In this document: positions 38,122-51,941 of the stretch, piece by piece | How positions within the stretch are numbered: the stretch's first letter is position 1 | How the letters are laid out: the number at the start of each line of letters is the position of its first letter | Origin: Escarpia spicata | Lineage: Eukaryota > Annelida > Polychaeta > Sabellida > Siboglinidae | Length of the DNA: 64,000 nt | Direction of reading: 5' to 3' | NCBI GenBank assembly: GCA_963995525.1 | Contig: OZ023206.1 | Coordinates: 4,166,295 to 4,230,294, forward strand | Notes under the pieces: model-generated | Told to the model about the DNA's origin: nothing | The model's database searches: none | What the model saw: the letters and a program-made list of their open reading frames with translations, nothing else | Position numbers and translations under genes: made by a program

Positions 38122-40853
38122 TTGTTTTCGTTAGTGCTGTTGAATTTGGTGTACAGGTGCGTGTCGACTGCTTAAAGCCCATAGCTGAGATCGGGAGCGC
38201 CGCCTGGTATCTTCACCGATTGTGTTTGATCAGATAAATAGAGCTACGCCGAACCAGTCACCCCGATGTGTCCCTCTAGACCGGTGAAAAGGTTGTTATG
38301 CATGGCCGACTGTGTTGAATACGGGCGTTATTTCGAGCAGCGGGTTTGCGTGCGCTGACACGGTCTTCATTGCTACACTGTATACGTGGTATTTGGTATG
38401 ACATCGTTCCATCGTTGTATTGATCGAACAATGTGTTATTGTAAGCTAGCACTTGCGCAATTTATGTTGATCTATACGAGCTTTGATCAACTTATAATAC
38501 CAAAGTGCTACCTATTCGCCACAAGTTTAAATGCAAATCATTTATCAACAATTACTGTTTTAAAATGTCTAGACATTATAGAAATGAAAACGTTATTATT
38601 GATGTAGAAAGCTTACTACTGCTGTTTACCATTAAACGTTCAACGTCTATTTGTTAGGCGGGAAACGGCGCACTCGTTGAGAGCTAATCATGATTTAGAA
38701 CGGCTCCGCGTTCATTCCACAATGAGATCGATGCATTTCGTGTACTACTCTACTCGGTACCCCCCCCCCCCCCCCCCTATTCCCGGTGTATCCGTGTTAT
38801 GTTCATGCAGCCCTTTCTCTGTTTGTACTGAATTTACGCCAACTATAGGGTAGGTTGGTATTGGGCAATCAAATTTATTAACACAGGGATTGCCACTGTG
38901 CACATATAATATATACAATAGTCACATCTTGTGCACAGCCAGGTACATCGAGATTACAGAGTGATGGACCACACATGTTATGTACGACACATTTTGTACA
39001 TTTAGAATAATCATACTAGACATTTACCAAAAAACCCTTGATTGCTGTTATATTAATTACAGCATACCGACTGTAATATGCTTACAGTATATAGAACACA
39101 AGGGAAAAAGATACCTGGTGTGCAGACTGCACACCTTTCTATAGTACTAGCCACAGTAATTCAGCTTGATATATACAAAAGTGGGGGATAAAAACCCCCC
39201 TATCTTACAACATTCCTGTAGCATCCCTATTTAGTTATCTTGCATTATGTATGCTCATATGGAAGTAACTAACACACGCTATACATACAACAGATACAAC
39301 GGGTGGGTGGGTGGTATTCAAATTTTTTTAGTCAAATCTGAAGTTGTCACGATGGCGAAGCGAAAAGAAGTGACGAGAAAACCTTGCATCGTCTCCTGCC
39401 CACAAATTTTTTCCCGCGCCCGCTGCTGGCCAATAGGATGCCGCGTAACTGACACGGGCTGAATGGGTATTTTGGGCCAGCTTATTAAGCGTTGAGGCGA
39501 TTCAAAGGGGGTGTGCAGACTAGGAGGGGGAACAGGTTGTATAACCACCTAGCTTAACCGCTAGGCGCTCGCTCTGTTGTTACACAAAAATTCTTTTCAT
39601 CCTGAAGGCCAAAAATTCATTTCGTGTACTACTCTACTCGGTACCCCCCCCCCCTATTCCCGGTGTATCCGTGTTATGTTCATGCAGCCCTTTCTCTGTT
39701 TGTACTGAATTTACGCCAACTATAGGGTAGGTTGGTATTGGGCAATCAAATTTATTAACACAGGGATTGCCACTGTGCACATATAATATATACAATAGTC
39801 ACATCTTGTGCACAGCCAGGTACATCGAGATTACAGAGTGATGGACCACACATGTTATGTACGACACATTTTGTACATTTAGAATAATCATACTAGACAT
39901 TTACCAAAAAACCCTTGATTGCTGTTATATTAATTACAGCATACCGACTGTAATATGCTTACAGTATATAGAACACAAGGGAAAAAGATACCTGGTGTGC
40001 AGACTGCACACCTTTCTATAGTACTAGCCACAGTAATTCAGCTTGATATATACAAAAGTGGGGGATAAAAACCCCCTGGCCTTCCATGTTCACATTGGTG
40101 GCCCTCACCCCCACTAAAGGGCTGATCGATGCATATCTGTGTCTACGGAATGCGGTTGTGGAATTCTCTGAGTAAAGACATACAACCATTAATTATATAT
40201 TTACATTTAAATATAAATATTAAAACGTCTATTTCACAAACATGTTACTGTGGAAATGTAATTGTTAAACGTATTGAATCATGCTAACTAATATATTATA
40301 ACCTGTCTATTGTGCAACACAATAAATCCATTGAGAGGGTACACATTATGTGTTGATTATTGTGTGTGAAAAAGGAAAACGTACACGTGTCGGAAACCTC
40401 ACACTCTTACCTTAATATGATTGTCAGGGGTAATCTTACAGAAAAGTAACTGACTTCGTGTTTACCCCCTTCAAACATCGTATACACAGGTGTGTGTGTA
40501 TATGGTATTTTGTAGATTACGTATAATTATATCGCATCAAATAGATAGACCGCTTCTACTATAATCAGAGTCATGTGTGGTGAGAGTGGATAGTTCGTCC
40601 ATTTTACATGGAGCGCACTTTTGAAAATGTAATAGCGGCAATGGGTGGTCTAAAAGCAACTAGAAATTAGAAGCACATCTCTTAAGTCTATTCCGAACTC
40701 CCCATCTCGAACCACGTTCTTCTTACTGTTCGTAGTACCGGGGGAATCACAGTCAATGTTTGGAGGTGATATGTCCGTGCGGTTCACCCGTGGCCCGCTT
40801 AGCGAAACATGTTTTGCTGCTGTCGATTCCAGTAGCAGACACACAGCCAATAG
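38122..40853. repeat. B-module 1.7-kb sub-repeat, second copy, interrupted and truncated, unit 2
   Basis: Same start as the first copy. It is split by the insertion at 38737-40123 and cut short at 40853, where it fuses to A-type terminal sequence. The candidate exon in it (minus strand, to about 40853) has lost its ATG and first 30 or so codons. Confidence 0.85.
38737..40123. mobile_element. 1.39-kb insertion with 0.46-kb direct repeats and 11-bp target duplication
   Basis: The empty site is present in unit 4 (about 56163-56180). Here GATCGATGCAT occurs on both sides (38726-38736 and 40124-40134), an 11-bp target-site duplication. Inside, about 38734-39200 and 39618-40076 are almost identical direct repeats (main difference: poly-C run length), separated by 417 bp. 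The repeats contain GGTGTGCAGACTGCACACC and TGCTGTTATATTAATTACAG, both palindromic or nearly so. There is no coding capacity. Ends are not TG...CA, so it is not a simple LTR element; class unknown. Confidence 0.75.
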
Positions 40854-41586
40854 AAAGGCCGGGACAATCAATGCGAGTTAGCCAAGTGCACATCATCCGG
40901 TGTAGTACACTCGAAACCTGCACAATTAAAAACACAACAGTAGAGGCTTGAACGTAGACTGAAAACAATACGGTAGTGCTTTTAACATAGGTTCAACATA
41001 CTCTTGTCGCGTTGATAATTATACGACATTCTTGGATTTGAATGTCTCAATTGAACCCAAAATCGGCGTCGTCTTCGGCCAGACATGATTCCAGGTACTA
41101 ACACTGCACCAGTTATCATGCATGACGTACAACAAATTCACATTGAATAGCGTAATAAGTAATAAAAACATCCTAATGACCCTAAGTGCTTCAACCAAGG
41201 GGAGTACCTATGCAGCGTAAAGTAAAAGATTGCCAAACTATGAATCTAATCGAGAAGAAGGATGTATGTGGATGTATTTATGCTAGGCAACTAAGATGTT
41301 GTAAGTTGTATTCAGCACATATTTTCTACAAACTGCCAAAACACATATTTGGTGCTAAAATAACTGTTGTTTCGGAGGAGAATATTTCCTTACACATGGA
41401 ACTTTTATTTCCAGACTTGCGCATTAAGGGCCGGAACTGCATTATTTTACAACTGCAGTATTTGATGTTACAACGTTATTATTATCATATATGTGTCTTA
41501 CTGGGGTTGACCAATCGTCGGTATTTGCCTCTTTCTGTAGCATACACTATTGCAACTGCACGTGTTATTAGTAAACTTGAATATTG

Positions 41587-41604
41587 GTGTGTGTGTGTGT
41601 GTGT

Positions 41605-41641
<37 letters not shown>

Positions 41642-41723
41642 CGTGCGCGTGTGCGCGTGTGCCTGTGTGCGTGTGGGTATATATATATATATATATATAT
41701 ATATACGCGCGCGCACACACACA
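41587..41723. repeat. Compound TG-CG-TA-CG-CA tract, unit 3
   Basis: As in unit 1, with one TCTG interruption in the TG run. Confidence 0.95.
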
Positions 41724-42802
41724 ACCGCCAAAATACACCGACGTAGATAGACTGATATTTTGTTTATTTTATATTATTGATATCATCATATCTGTGTTTA
41801 CACATTTTTTTCTGGGGAGAGGTGGGGGCTGAGACCAGAAGAAAGTACCAGTAACTCTATCTGTGGTAGGACATTAAAGTTCCAAGATGACACTTGGTGC
41901 ACCTTTGTCGTACAAATAGCGATGCGTATTGCACCAATCTCGAGTCAGTTGTTGCGGGGACCGAGGTCGATAGGCCTATTACTTGGCCACTAAATGCACA
42001 AACAAACTAGTTTCACGTAATTAGCGTTAATGGCAAACGTGCAACGAAATCTATTATCCAATGGGAGCAATGTTGTTGTTATAAGTGATATTAGTTTTTT
42101 GTAAAGTTGATAATGTGATAGATCGTCGGTCCCACATTCCCCTGTGACAACGTTCTGCAAACTCTACAAGTTTCCAAGAGCTAGGAACCGGACATTTTCG
42201 AGAGCAACCAAAAATGGTCTTGTTCTACAACACAACAGTGTTTGTTGTCCGTACCATGGCACGGTTCTGGTGAGATATATGTGACTTGTGAGTTTTCGCC
42301 ATGGAATTGGCGTACCACTCGCTCAGTAGGAGGATACTGAGTTTCGAGTTCAGCTTTGCGTTCTGAAACTCATTTTTCGGACATTTGAACACATTGAAAA
42401 TACTGCTTCGGGGAAGACAAACGTGTCTTCGTCTATGTGGAAGTTTCGACATAAAGTTGTCATCCGTGCATAGTTGTCATTCATGCTGAACTTTCTACAT
42501 TTCAAGTTCACCAGATAATTTTGTGGCGAAGACGATGCGCCTATCGAACATGCCAACCCAATGTCTGACGGAGTTCTGGACAACCTACTGACCGCCTTCA
42601 CTGGTCAATTTGCCGACTTCGCTGCTTCTTTGCAAATTCATTTAGCGCACAGCCTGATGTTGTCAACGTTGTTGCAATCATAAGAACACAAAGCTGCTTT
42701 GCATGATAATCTCTAAGACTGCAACATCATAAGGGTTTGAAACAAGAATGTTTTACTATGAAAGAAAACCTCGTGCTTTTATGCCCGATAACAGGTGTTA
42801 TG

Positions 42803-42833
42803 ACAGACAGACAGACAGGGACAGACAGACAGG

Positions 42834-42891
<58 letters not shown>

Positions 42892-42948
42892 GGGACAGAC
42901 AGACAGGCAGACGGACAGACGGACAGACGGACAGACGGACAGACAGAT
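42803..42948. repeat. (CAGA)n microsatellite, unit 3
   Basis: About 146 bp of CAGA with GGACAGAC variants. Confidence 0.95.
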
Positions 42949-43605
42949 GTACTTTATTTAGACATATCACTCAACAAATGAGTACGTAAAACATGTAAAT
43001 ATAATAATCACATCTAAGAGAAGTTTAACATAAGAAAAATTTATTGGTATATGCTAATGCTGTAAAATACAATAAACACCTAGGAATAAGTTGCGGTGTC
43101 GGACTAGTACCCACTCAAATAACTACCCAAATAATACAATGCAATTATGAAGTGTGGGTCTGGGACCAGAGGCTAAAATGCCGCTCTCACTGGAGCCACC
43201 CAAGTATAATTAAAGGCATATAATGGTGTACAGCAATACAGGCATAGATCGGTGAACACACTGACTGATAACAGGCTTACAACATGACAATATACATGAT
43301 TATGGCTACTCAAACACAAAGGCACCAAAAAAGGTAGTCTCGTACGTTGTTCGCTCATGGTGGCAACTTTAGCTATTTCCGCGTTTAAATAGCGCTTGGT
43401 ACGTGTGCGAATAATGGTGTTTAATGTACATTGCAAACCCGCATAAGCCGTTTTTACTCAATCATGTGCATTACTGACTATACATAGCAAGGTGTATCTC
43501 AGACACTGTTTCGCAAATTCGTGTTGCACCATGATTTTGCATTGACGACATGTGCCATTGTTCTGGTGAATCGGTAAATCTTGATGGTAAATCATGAAGA
43601 TGGCC

Positions 43606-44754
43606 CTAACTCGCGCAGCCGGAGACCAATTTCCAATCGATAACACGATGTCCGATTTTGAGTGTTTCATTCGTTCCATGAGTCGTGTTTGTTCGGAATA
43701 CGAACGGCACGTCGTCGTAAAGTTTGCTACACGGGAGCGTGAGTAGGTCGGATTTGACGGACTCCGTGCTGTGGTTGTACCAGGTCGAGACGCACTTCTC
43801 TCTGTCGAAGCGTCCATGTTTGAGGAAGACACTCGGGTCTCGCGGTGCCGGGAGCACGAGCTGGGAGAACGGACGCCGACACAGCGGGAACACGGCTGAT
43901 TTGGGGTACGTGTTACTGGGCCTATAGGCCGGGTCCTCGTCCCACAGCGACACGTCGTTTTCTCGGTAGAACGACAAGTCGAGGAAGGGGAACTTCCACG
44001 TGAATCCTCTGATCGACGTCGAGTTGGCGGCGTAAAATTTCCAGCGGTACAGCGCCGACCTGTTAACGACATACGTCGGTAATAATGACGCAAATGCCTC
44101 GATGACTCGCTTCTTCTGCGCGGTGGGTATAATCAGGTCTACCTCATCGTCCCACGGCATACGGCCGTGGTGGCGGTAGGAGCCGACCAGTGTGCCCCAG
44201 TACATGAAGTACGTCACATTTGCCTTGTCCGCCACTTCTGTGAATCGACGCAGGATGTGATTCAAGATGGCGGCGTCGGCGTTCGACATTGCATTGCGAA
44301 ATTGGCGCGGCACCGTGAATGTAGCATTCGAGGGTTTGTTTACCCTTGTCGGCACCGTGGTTGTAATATACGAGGTTTTGATTACCGTGACCGGCACCGT
44401 GGTCGTAATTGGTGAGGCTTTGGTTACCGTGACCGGCACAGTGCTTGTAGGCCTAGTTGTCGAGGGTTTAGTTGTTTGGGATATATTTACCGGCACCGTG
44501 CTTGTAATAATCGAAAGTTTGTCTACTTTCACCGTGCTTGTAGTATTCGAGGTTTTGTCTACCTTTACTGGCACTGTGCTTGTAATATTCCAGTATTTGT
44601 TCACCTTTATGATCATCGGCATAGGTATTGGCTTAGGCTTAGTAAACTTCAACTCGGAAGTGACGTATAACGTGACGATAACGAGAATAGTGACGAGAAA
44701 AACAGCCGTCTGCAAGACGCGGCGTCTTATTTGGAGATATGTCGATGACGTCAT
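43606..44754 (-). CDS. LicD/fukutin-like type II membrane transferase, copy 3
   Basis: 382 residues from the ATG at 44754, identical in predicted protein to copy 2 although the surrounding DNA has differences (for example a C/T change near 43850 that is silent here). Domains as in copy 2. Identity with copy 2, and not with copy 1 whose downstream module it shares, indicates recent gene conversion or unequal exchange. Confidence 0.85.
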   Translation of the reverse strand: MTSSTYLQIRRRVLQTAVFLVTILVIVTLYVTSELKFTKPKPIPMPMIIKVNKYWNITSTVPVKVDKTSNTTSTVKVDKLSIITSTVPVNISQTTKPSTTRPTSTVPVTVTKASPITTTVPVTVIKTSYITTTVPTRVNKPSNATFTVPRQFRNAMSNADAAILNHILRRFTEVADKANVTYFMYWGTLVGSYRHHGRMPWDDEVDLIIPTAQKKRVIEAFASLLPTYVVNRSALYRWKFYAANSTSIRGFTWKFPFLDLSFYRENDVSLWDEDPAYRPSNTYPKSAVFPLCRRPFSQLVLPAPRDPSVFLKHGRFDREKCVSTWYNHSTESVKSDLLTLPCSKLYDDVPFVFRTNTTHGTNETLKIGHRVIDWKLVSGCAS

Positions 44755-45459
44755 TCTTGTGTGTTCTCTCGATAGCGAACGACGTGTCGTCAGCCACGAA
44801 GCGACGGGCACCTGGTCTTCAGCTCGATGTGCTGAAACGAAGATGATGTAATCCCGTTTAATAAAGTACGGAATCCAACGAAACCAAACGCAGGAAGTAA
44901 GATTATTACGCAAAATCTGGAAAAGACAAGGAAACTGTATTGGCTATGTGAAGAGACAGAGAGAGACAGAGCATCTTGTGAAACGAAGCAGAGGTCGCAC
45001 CACCAGTGTAGGGCCTGGTGTATTTGTGCCCAGAGTCATACAAACTCATTGGCCCCATCCATTAACTTTAACTGGTCGCTCTTATATTTATGTTTATAAA
45101 ACATCGTCAAACTAATAAACCCGTTCTATGTTGTTGTCGGTTTCGGTAAGAAACTGTGGGAACACCAGTTTGCCTTGGCGTTGTTCCCATAGATAAATGT
45201 ACTTTTTTTCTCAACCTTCGGGGTTTGCTGACGAGGAGAACAACCACCTAAGACTGCTGTCGTTCGTCATTATGTACTCAGGAAACACCAGCAGAACGTT
45301 TGAAACAGTTTAGTATTGATATCGTTCCCATAAATAACTGTACTGTTTGCCCACTTCAAAAGGTTGTTTACGGGATAATGCACCACCCCAGACGAAGCAG
45401 CAACAGCCGTTTGTGATGTCGGGGGTGGTACCTTCAATCCATGGAGTCAAACATTTTAC

Positions 45460-46670
45460 CGTTGTTTACATAAATAAAAGCTCTCGCCTCCCGCTCTATT
45501 ATAGCAATGATCACAATGTGTTGTTTTCGTTAGTGCTGTTGAATTTGGTGTACAGGTGCGTGTCGACTGCTTAGAGCCCATAGCTGAGATCGAGAGCGCC
45601 GCCTGGTATCTTCACCGATTGTGTTTGATCAGATAAATAGAGCTACGCCGAACCAGTCACCCCGATGTGTCCCTCTAGACCGGTGAAAAGGTTGTTATGC
45701 ATGGCCGACTGTGTTGAATACGGGCGTTATTTCGAGCAGCGAGTTTGCGTGCGCTGACACGGTCTTCATTGCTACACTGTATACGTGGTATTTGGTATGA
45801 CATCGTTCCATCGTTGTATTGATCGAACAATGTGTTATTGTAAGCTAGCACTTGCGCAATTTCTGTTGATCAATACGAGCTTTGATCAAGTTATAATACC
45901 AAAGTGCTACCTATTCGCCACAAGTTTAAATGCAAATCATTTTTCAACAATTACTGTTTTAAAATGTCTAGACATTATAGAAATGAAAACGTTATTATTG
46001 ATGTATAAAGCTTACTACTGCTGTTTACCATCAAACATTCAACGTCTATTTGTTAGGCGGGAAACGTCGCACTCGTTGAGAGCTAACCATGATTTAGAAC
46101 GGCTCCGCGTTCATTCCACAATGAGATCGATGCATCTCTGTGTCTACGGAGCGCGGTTGTGGAATTCTCTGAGTAAAGACGTAAACACATTAATAATATA
46201 ATTACAATTCAATATAAAAACAAAAAACGTTGATTTCACAAATATGTTACCGTTGTATACATAAATAAAACCTTTGGGCTCCCGCTTTATCATAGCAATG
46301 ATCACAATATGTTGTTTTCGTTAGTGTTGTTGAATTTGGTGTGCAGGTGCGTGTCGACTGCTTAAAGACCATAGCTGAGATCTTCACCGATTGTGTTTGA
46401 TCAGATAACTAGAGCTGTCACCAGTCGAACCAGTCACCCCGGTGTGTCTCTCTAGACAGGTGAAAAGGTTGTTATGCATGGCCGACTGTGTTGAATACGG
46501 GCGTTATTTCGAGCAGCGGGTTTGCGTGCGCTGACACGGTCTTCATAGCTACACTGTATACGCGGTATTTTGTATGACATCGTGCCATCGTTGTATTGCT
46601 CAAACAATGTGTTATTGTAAGCGAGCACTTGCGCAATTTCTGTTGATCAATACGAGCATTGATCAACTTC
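45460..46670 (+). mobile_element. A-module LINE C-terminal fragment and partial tandem repeat, unit 3
   Basis: Equivalent of 28171-29390. The fragment at 45785-46201 has the same 138-codon open frame as unit 1 with no amino-acid difference that I can see. Confidence 0.72.
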
Positions 46671-46779
46671 TTCCAGTAGACACACGCAGCATGTCCCTCC
46701 ACTAGCATGGAGACAAAAGAAAGACGCCAATTTTGTCTCCAAGCTGGTCGAGAGACATGTTGCGCCGTGTCTACTGGAA
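46642..46779. repeat. Two adjacent hairpins, unit 3
   Basis: Same as 29356-29493. One base differs (ATTTTGTCTCC instead of ATGTTGTCTCC), which makes the inner stem GGAGACAAAA / TTTTGTCTCC perfectly paired here. Confidence 0.75.
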
Positions 46780-47743
46780 CAAACCAAAGCTCGTACTGGT
46801 CAACAGAAATAGCGCTAGGGCTTTCGTTCAAATTTATTTACAAGTCTTAGTGCTCGCTGAAATTAACACAGTAACAAACGTCATTTATTTGATGAATTCT
46901 GGGGAACCATATTCTGCGTCTATGTGTGTGTGAGAGTGTGAATATGTTTAAGAACATAAATTCATCTTTTTCGACACAAGTCGTCTGGCGCATTGGTGTG
47001 ACTCGTTATAATAATAATATATGTTATTTAATATAACCCAGATCAAAATTTGTTCAGTGCAGTTCACAATATATTAAAATACATAAAGTAGATCAATGAC
47101 CGATGTAGAATACCTGTCCTAGCGAATTAAATAAATATTTATAACTTATATAAATGATTCGATCACTCGCTAAGAAATAGGTCATACGTGGCGATTTTTC
47201 TGACTGCTTTCCAACATATGGACAAAGGTAAAGTAACTGCACTGGTTCCGTCCCTTGTGTGTGTGGGGGGGGGGGTGGAGACAAGATTAGCCCCGCAACA
47301 TTTAGAGAAAGTTAATGCATCTTGAGGTGCAATTTGAGGATTTGGGCGATCGCCAAGGGGGCTGCAAATCGGGTTTTTTGGAGAACCTCGAGGTGGGTTG
47401 TTATGGTGAGCTACTAGGGGTGGAATTGGAGGTTTTTGGAGAGCCTCAGCGTAGGTCATGTTTGGCGAACCTGAAGGGGTGTGTGAAAATCGGGGTTTTT
47501 GGAGAGCCTGAGCCCCCCCCTTAATATTCACCACATTCGAACGCCAATGCAAACATATAACATATAGCCCAAGCTAATGTTAGCATGGCCATGACATGGT
47601 GCTAATCAGGCTGGATTTCATGAAGTACTCCTCTCCACGGTTCTCTTTGTAGTCAGTAGGATTAAAGACTGAGTTCTGAACGAACATACCATTGAATCCG
47701 CATGACATGTTTCATCATACTATTTTGATACAGGCCCAACGCT

Positions 47744-47979
47744 CTCAGTAATCAACAATCTCAGTAATCAACAATCTCAGTAATCAACAATCTCAGTAAT
47801 CAACAATCTCAGTAATCAACAATCTCAGTAATCAACAATCTCAGTAATCAACAATATCAGTAATCAACAATCTCAGTAATCAACAATCTCAGTAATCAAC
47901 AATCTCAGTAATCAACAATCTCAGTAATCAACAATCTCAGTAATCAACAATCTCAGTAATCAACAATCTCAGTAATCAA
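47744..47979. repeat. 16-bp minisatellite, about 14.75 copies, unit 3
   Basis: Unit CTCAGTAATCAACAAT with one ATATCAG variant. It is longer by six units than in unit 1. Confidence 0.96.
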
Positions 47980-48424
47980 GCGGTTGCAGTCATCTTAGGA
48001 ATACACATATTAATAATGACGTATGGTTACTAATATGGTTTATCTGAGGAAGGTTGGTTTTGGACATGTTGGTCTTAAAATGGTGCAATCCCGTAAACAT
48101 GTCGACTTTCTGTCTTTCGTGCGCAGTCTCCGTCATTATAACATAGCCGATAGATCTCCGTCACCATGAATTAACTCTCCGTCATTTGATGTTTAACGAA
48201 CAAACAATTTGCGAATTGTTTTGCATAATTTTCCGTGCACTGTTTTCATAATATAACTTGTTTCGTGTAAATTAAACATATTTAACATGTTTCGATGACA
48301 TAACCATCTGGACATCATGAGCTGACAGTTAGTTTGTTCAACTGTCGATGACGAGGTGCACATATGATATTTACCGACACGGCAAATAAACATCGATCTG
48401 AAAATCTTATTTCAACGATAGTTC

Positions 48425-48432
48425 TATAAAAG
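48425..48432 (+). promoter_or_regulatory. TATA-box candidate, unit 3
   Basis: TATAAAAG in the same context as unit 1, followed by the copy of the small open frame at about 48658-48813. Confidence 0.3.
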
Positions 48433-49823
48433 TCTGGTCAGGGAGGACGGCTAGAAGCTGTACCTGTAGGCGATAGTGTGCGTGCGTCCGTGTGCGTGTG
48501 TGCGTGTGTATGTGCGTGTGCTTGTGCCTGTGTGAGCAAATATGTGGACTTTATTGGTAATTGTTTTATATTTTAGAATTAGTCCTCGTATGATTTAATC
48601 TCAGTTTACAGTTACAGTGGTCATGTGACCGTCACAATAAAATGCAATGTTTTACAAATGATCGCAAATCGTTGCTTCTGGTACGTCTATCAAATGTATA
48701 ACGGTTGGGAACAACACTACATTCGGTATCTTAAAAGCTACCTGTTAGAAATACAACAAGATGTCTTACCGTACGAGTTTGTGCCTGGCGAATCGTTCAC
48801 ACCACTACCGTAGTGGGTCCAAGTGGGAGAGTTTCAAATGTCCTACACCGACTGCCACGCACCTGGCCGCCGCTGAATATACTAGACTGACTGTTCCAGC
48901 TTTTCGCACGCCGTGTAAAACCACAAAAGACACAACATGCACAAAAATAGACACATAGTTTGTGTATGTACAGAGACGAATTAGCAGTTACGTTGAACGC
49001 CGATGCACATGGTAGTGTGTCGGTGTTTGCTTTCCGTAAGTCAGTATGCTATTATTGTTGTGCCTGTCTTCGTGAGTCATCCACGGTGCATGAAAGGCCG
49101 GGACAATCAATGCGAGGTAGCCAAGTGCACATCATCCGGTGTAGTACACTCGAAACCTGCACAATTAAAAACACAACAGTAGAGGCTTGAACGTAGACTG
49201 AAAACAATACGGTAGTGCTTTTAACATAGGTTCAACATACTCTTGTCGCGTTGATAATTATACGACATTCTTGGATTTGAATGTCTCAATTAAACCCAAA
49301 ATCGGCGTCGTCTTCGGCCAGACATGATTCCAGGTACTACACTGCACCAGTTATCATGCATGACGTACAACAAATTCACATTGAATAGCGTAATAAGTAA
49401 TAAAAAAATCCTAATGACCCTAAGTGCTTCAACCAAGGGGAGTACCTATGCAGCGTAAAGTAAAAGATTGCCAAACTATGAATCTAATCGAGAAGAAGGA
49501 TGTATGTGGATGTATTTATGCTAGGCAACTAAGACGTTGTAAGTTGTATTCAGCACATATTTTCTACAAACTGCCAAAACACATATTTGGTGCTAAAATA
49601 ACTGTTGTTTCGGAGGAGAATATTTCCTTACACATGGAACTTTTATTTCCAGACTTGCGCATTAAGGGCCGGAACTGCATTATTTTACAACTGCAGTATT
49701 TGATGCTACAACGTTATTATTATCATATATGTGTCTTACTGGGGTTGACCAATCGTCGGTATTTGCCTCTTTCTGTAGCATACACTATTGCAACTGCACG
49801 TGTTATTAGTAAACTTGAATATT

Positions 49824-49824
<1 letters not shown>

Positions 49825-49867
<43 letters not shown>

Positions 49868-49949
49868 CGTGCGCGTGTGCGCGTGTGCCTGTGTGCGTGT
49901 GGGTATATATATATATATATATATATATACGCGCGCGCGCACACACACA
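49825..49949. repeat. Compound TG-CG-TA-CG-CA tract, unit 4
   Basis: As in unit 1, with a longer CGCGCGCGCG block between TA and CA. Confidence 0.95.
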
Positions 49950-51029
49950 ACCGCCAAAATACACCGACGTAGATAGACTGATATTTTGTTTATTTTATAT
50001 TATTGAAATCATCATATCTGTGTTTACACATTTTTTTCTGGGGAGAGGTGGGGGCTGAGACCAGAAGAAAGTACCAGTAACTCTATCTGTGGTAGGACAT
50101 TAAAGTTCCAAGATGACACTTGGTGCACCTTTGTCGTACAAATAGCGATGCGTATTGCACCAATCTCGAGTCAGTTGTTGCGGGGACCGAGGTCGATAGG
50201 CCTATTACTTGGCCACTAAATGCACAAACAAACTAGTTTCACGTAATTAGCGTTAATGGCAAACGTGCAACGAAATCTATTATCCAATGGGAGCAATGTT
50301 GTTGTTATAAGTGATATTAGTTTTTTGTAAAGTTGATAATGTGATAGATCGTCGGTCCCACATTCCCCTGTGACAACGTTCTGCAAACTCTACAAGTTTC
50401 CAAGAGCTAGGAACCGGACATTTTCGAGAGCAACCAAAAATGGTCTTGTTCTACAACACAACAGTGTTTGTTGTCCGTTCCATGGCACGGTTCTGGTGAG
50501 ATATATGTGACTTGTGAGTTTTCGCCATGGAATTGGCGTACCACTCGCTCAGTAGGAGGATACTGAGTTTCGAGTTCAGCTTTGCGTTCTGAAACTCATT
50601 TTTCGGACATTTGAACACATTGAAAATACTGCTTCGGGGAAGACAAACGTGTCTTCGTCTATGTGGAAGTTTCGACATAAAGTTGTCATCCGTGCATAGT
50701 TGTCATTCATGCTGAACTTTCTACATTTCAAGTTCACCAGATAATTTTGTGGCGAAGACGATGCGCCTATCGAACATGCCAACCCAATGTCTGACGGAGT
50801 TCTGGACAACCTACTGACCGCCTTCACTGGTCAATTTGCCGACTTCGCTGCTTCTTTGCAAATTCATTTAGCGCACAGCCTGATGTTGTCAACGTTGTTG
50901 CAATCATAAGAACACAAAGCTGCTTTGCATGATAATCTCTAAGACTGCAACATCATAAGGGTTTGAAACAAGAATGTTTTACTATGAAAGAAAACCTCGT
51001 GCTTTTATGGCCGATAACAGGTGTTATGA

Positions 51030-51283
<254 letters not shown>

Positions 51284-51941
51284 TGTACTTTATTTAGACA
51301 TATCACTCAACAAATGAGTACGTAAAACATGTAAATATAATAATCACATATAAGAGAAGTTTAACATAAGAGAAATTTATTGGTATATGCTAATGCTGTA
51401 AAATACAATAAACACCTAGGAATAAGTTGCGGTGTCGGACTAGTTCCCACTCAAATAACTACCCAAATAATACAATGCAATTATGAAGTGTGGGTCTGGG
51501 ACCAGAGGCTAAAATGCCGCTCTCACTGGAGCCACCCAAGTATAATTAAAGGCATATAATGGTGTACAGCAATACAGGCATAGATCGGTGAACACACTGA
51601 CTGATAACAGGCTTACAACATGACAATATACATGATTTTGGCTACTCAAACAAAAAGGCACCAAAAAAGGTAGTCTCGTACGTTGTTCGCTCATGGTGGC
51701 AACTTTAGCTATTTCCGCGTTTAAATAGCGCTTGGTACGTGTGCGAATAATGGTGTTTAATGTACATTGCAAACCCGCATAAGCCGTTTTTACTCAATCA
51801 TGTGCATTACTGACTATACATAGCAAGGTGTATCTCAGACATTGTTTCGCAAATTCGTGTTGCACCATGATTTTGCATTGACGACATGTGCCATTGTTCT
51901 GGTGAATCGGTAAATCTTGATGGTAAATCATGAAGATGGCC

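Larger units (their letters stand above)
32035..41170. repeat. Segmental array unit 2 (B type), 9.1 kb
   Basis: The 5' part matches unit 1. After the LINE fragment near 37080 it carries the B module instead of A, with an internal 1.7-kb tandem duplication and a 1.4-kb insertion. At 40853 it rejoins sequence equivalent to 31722 of unit 1 (AAGGCCGGGACAATCAATGC) and runs to the next unit start. Confidence 0.92.
41171..49408. repeat. Segmental array unit 3 (A type), 8.2 kb
   Basis: Same start words as the other units. The LicD-like gene is like that of unit 2, while the 3' part (from about 46130) matches unit 1, so the unit is a mosaic of the two. Confidence 0.93.

Noticed and set aside
39535..39600. 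Possible tRNA-derived SINE with an A-box-like TAGCGGTTAAGC on the minus strand
   Set aside because: No B box at the proper distance and no tRNA fold; the likeness is limited to about 12 bases.
38737..40123. Calling the unit 2 insertion an LTR or TRIM element
   Set aside because: The direct repeats do not begin TG and end CA, the right repeat is followed by about 47 bp still inside the insert, and an 11-bp target duplication is not typical of LTR elements.
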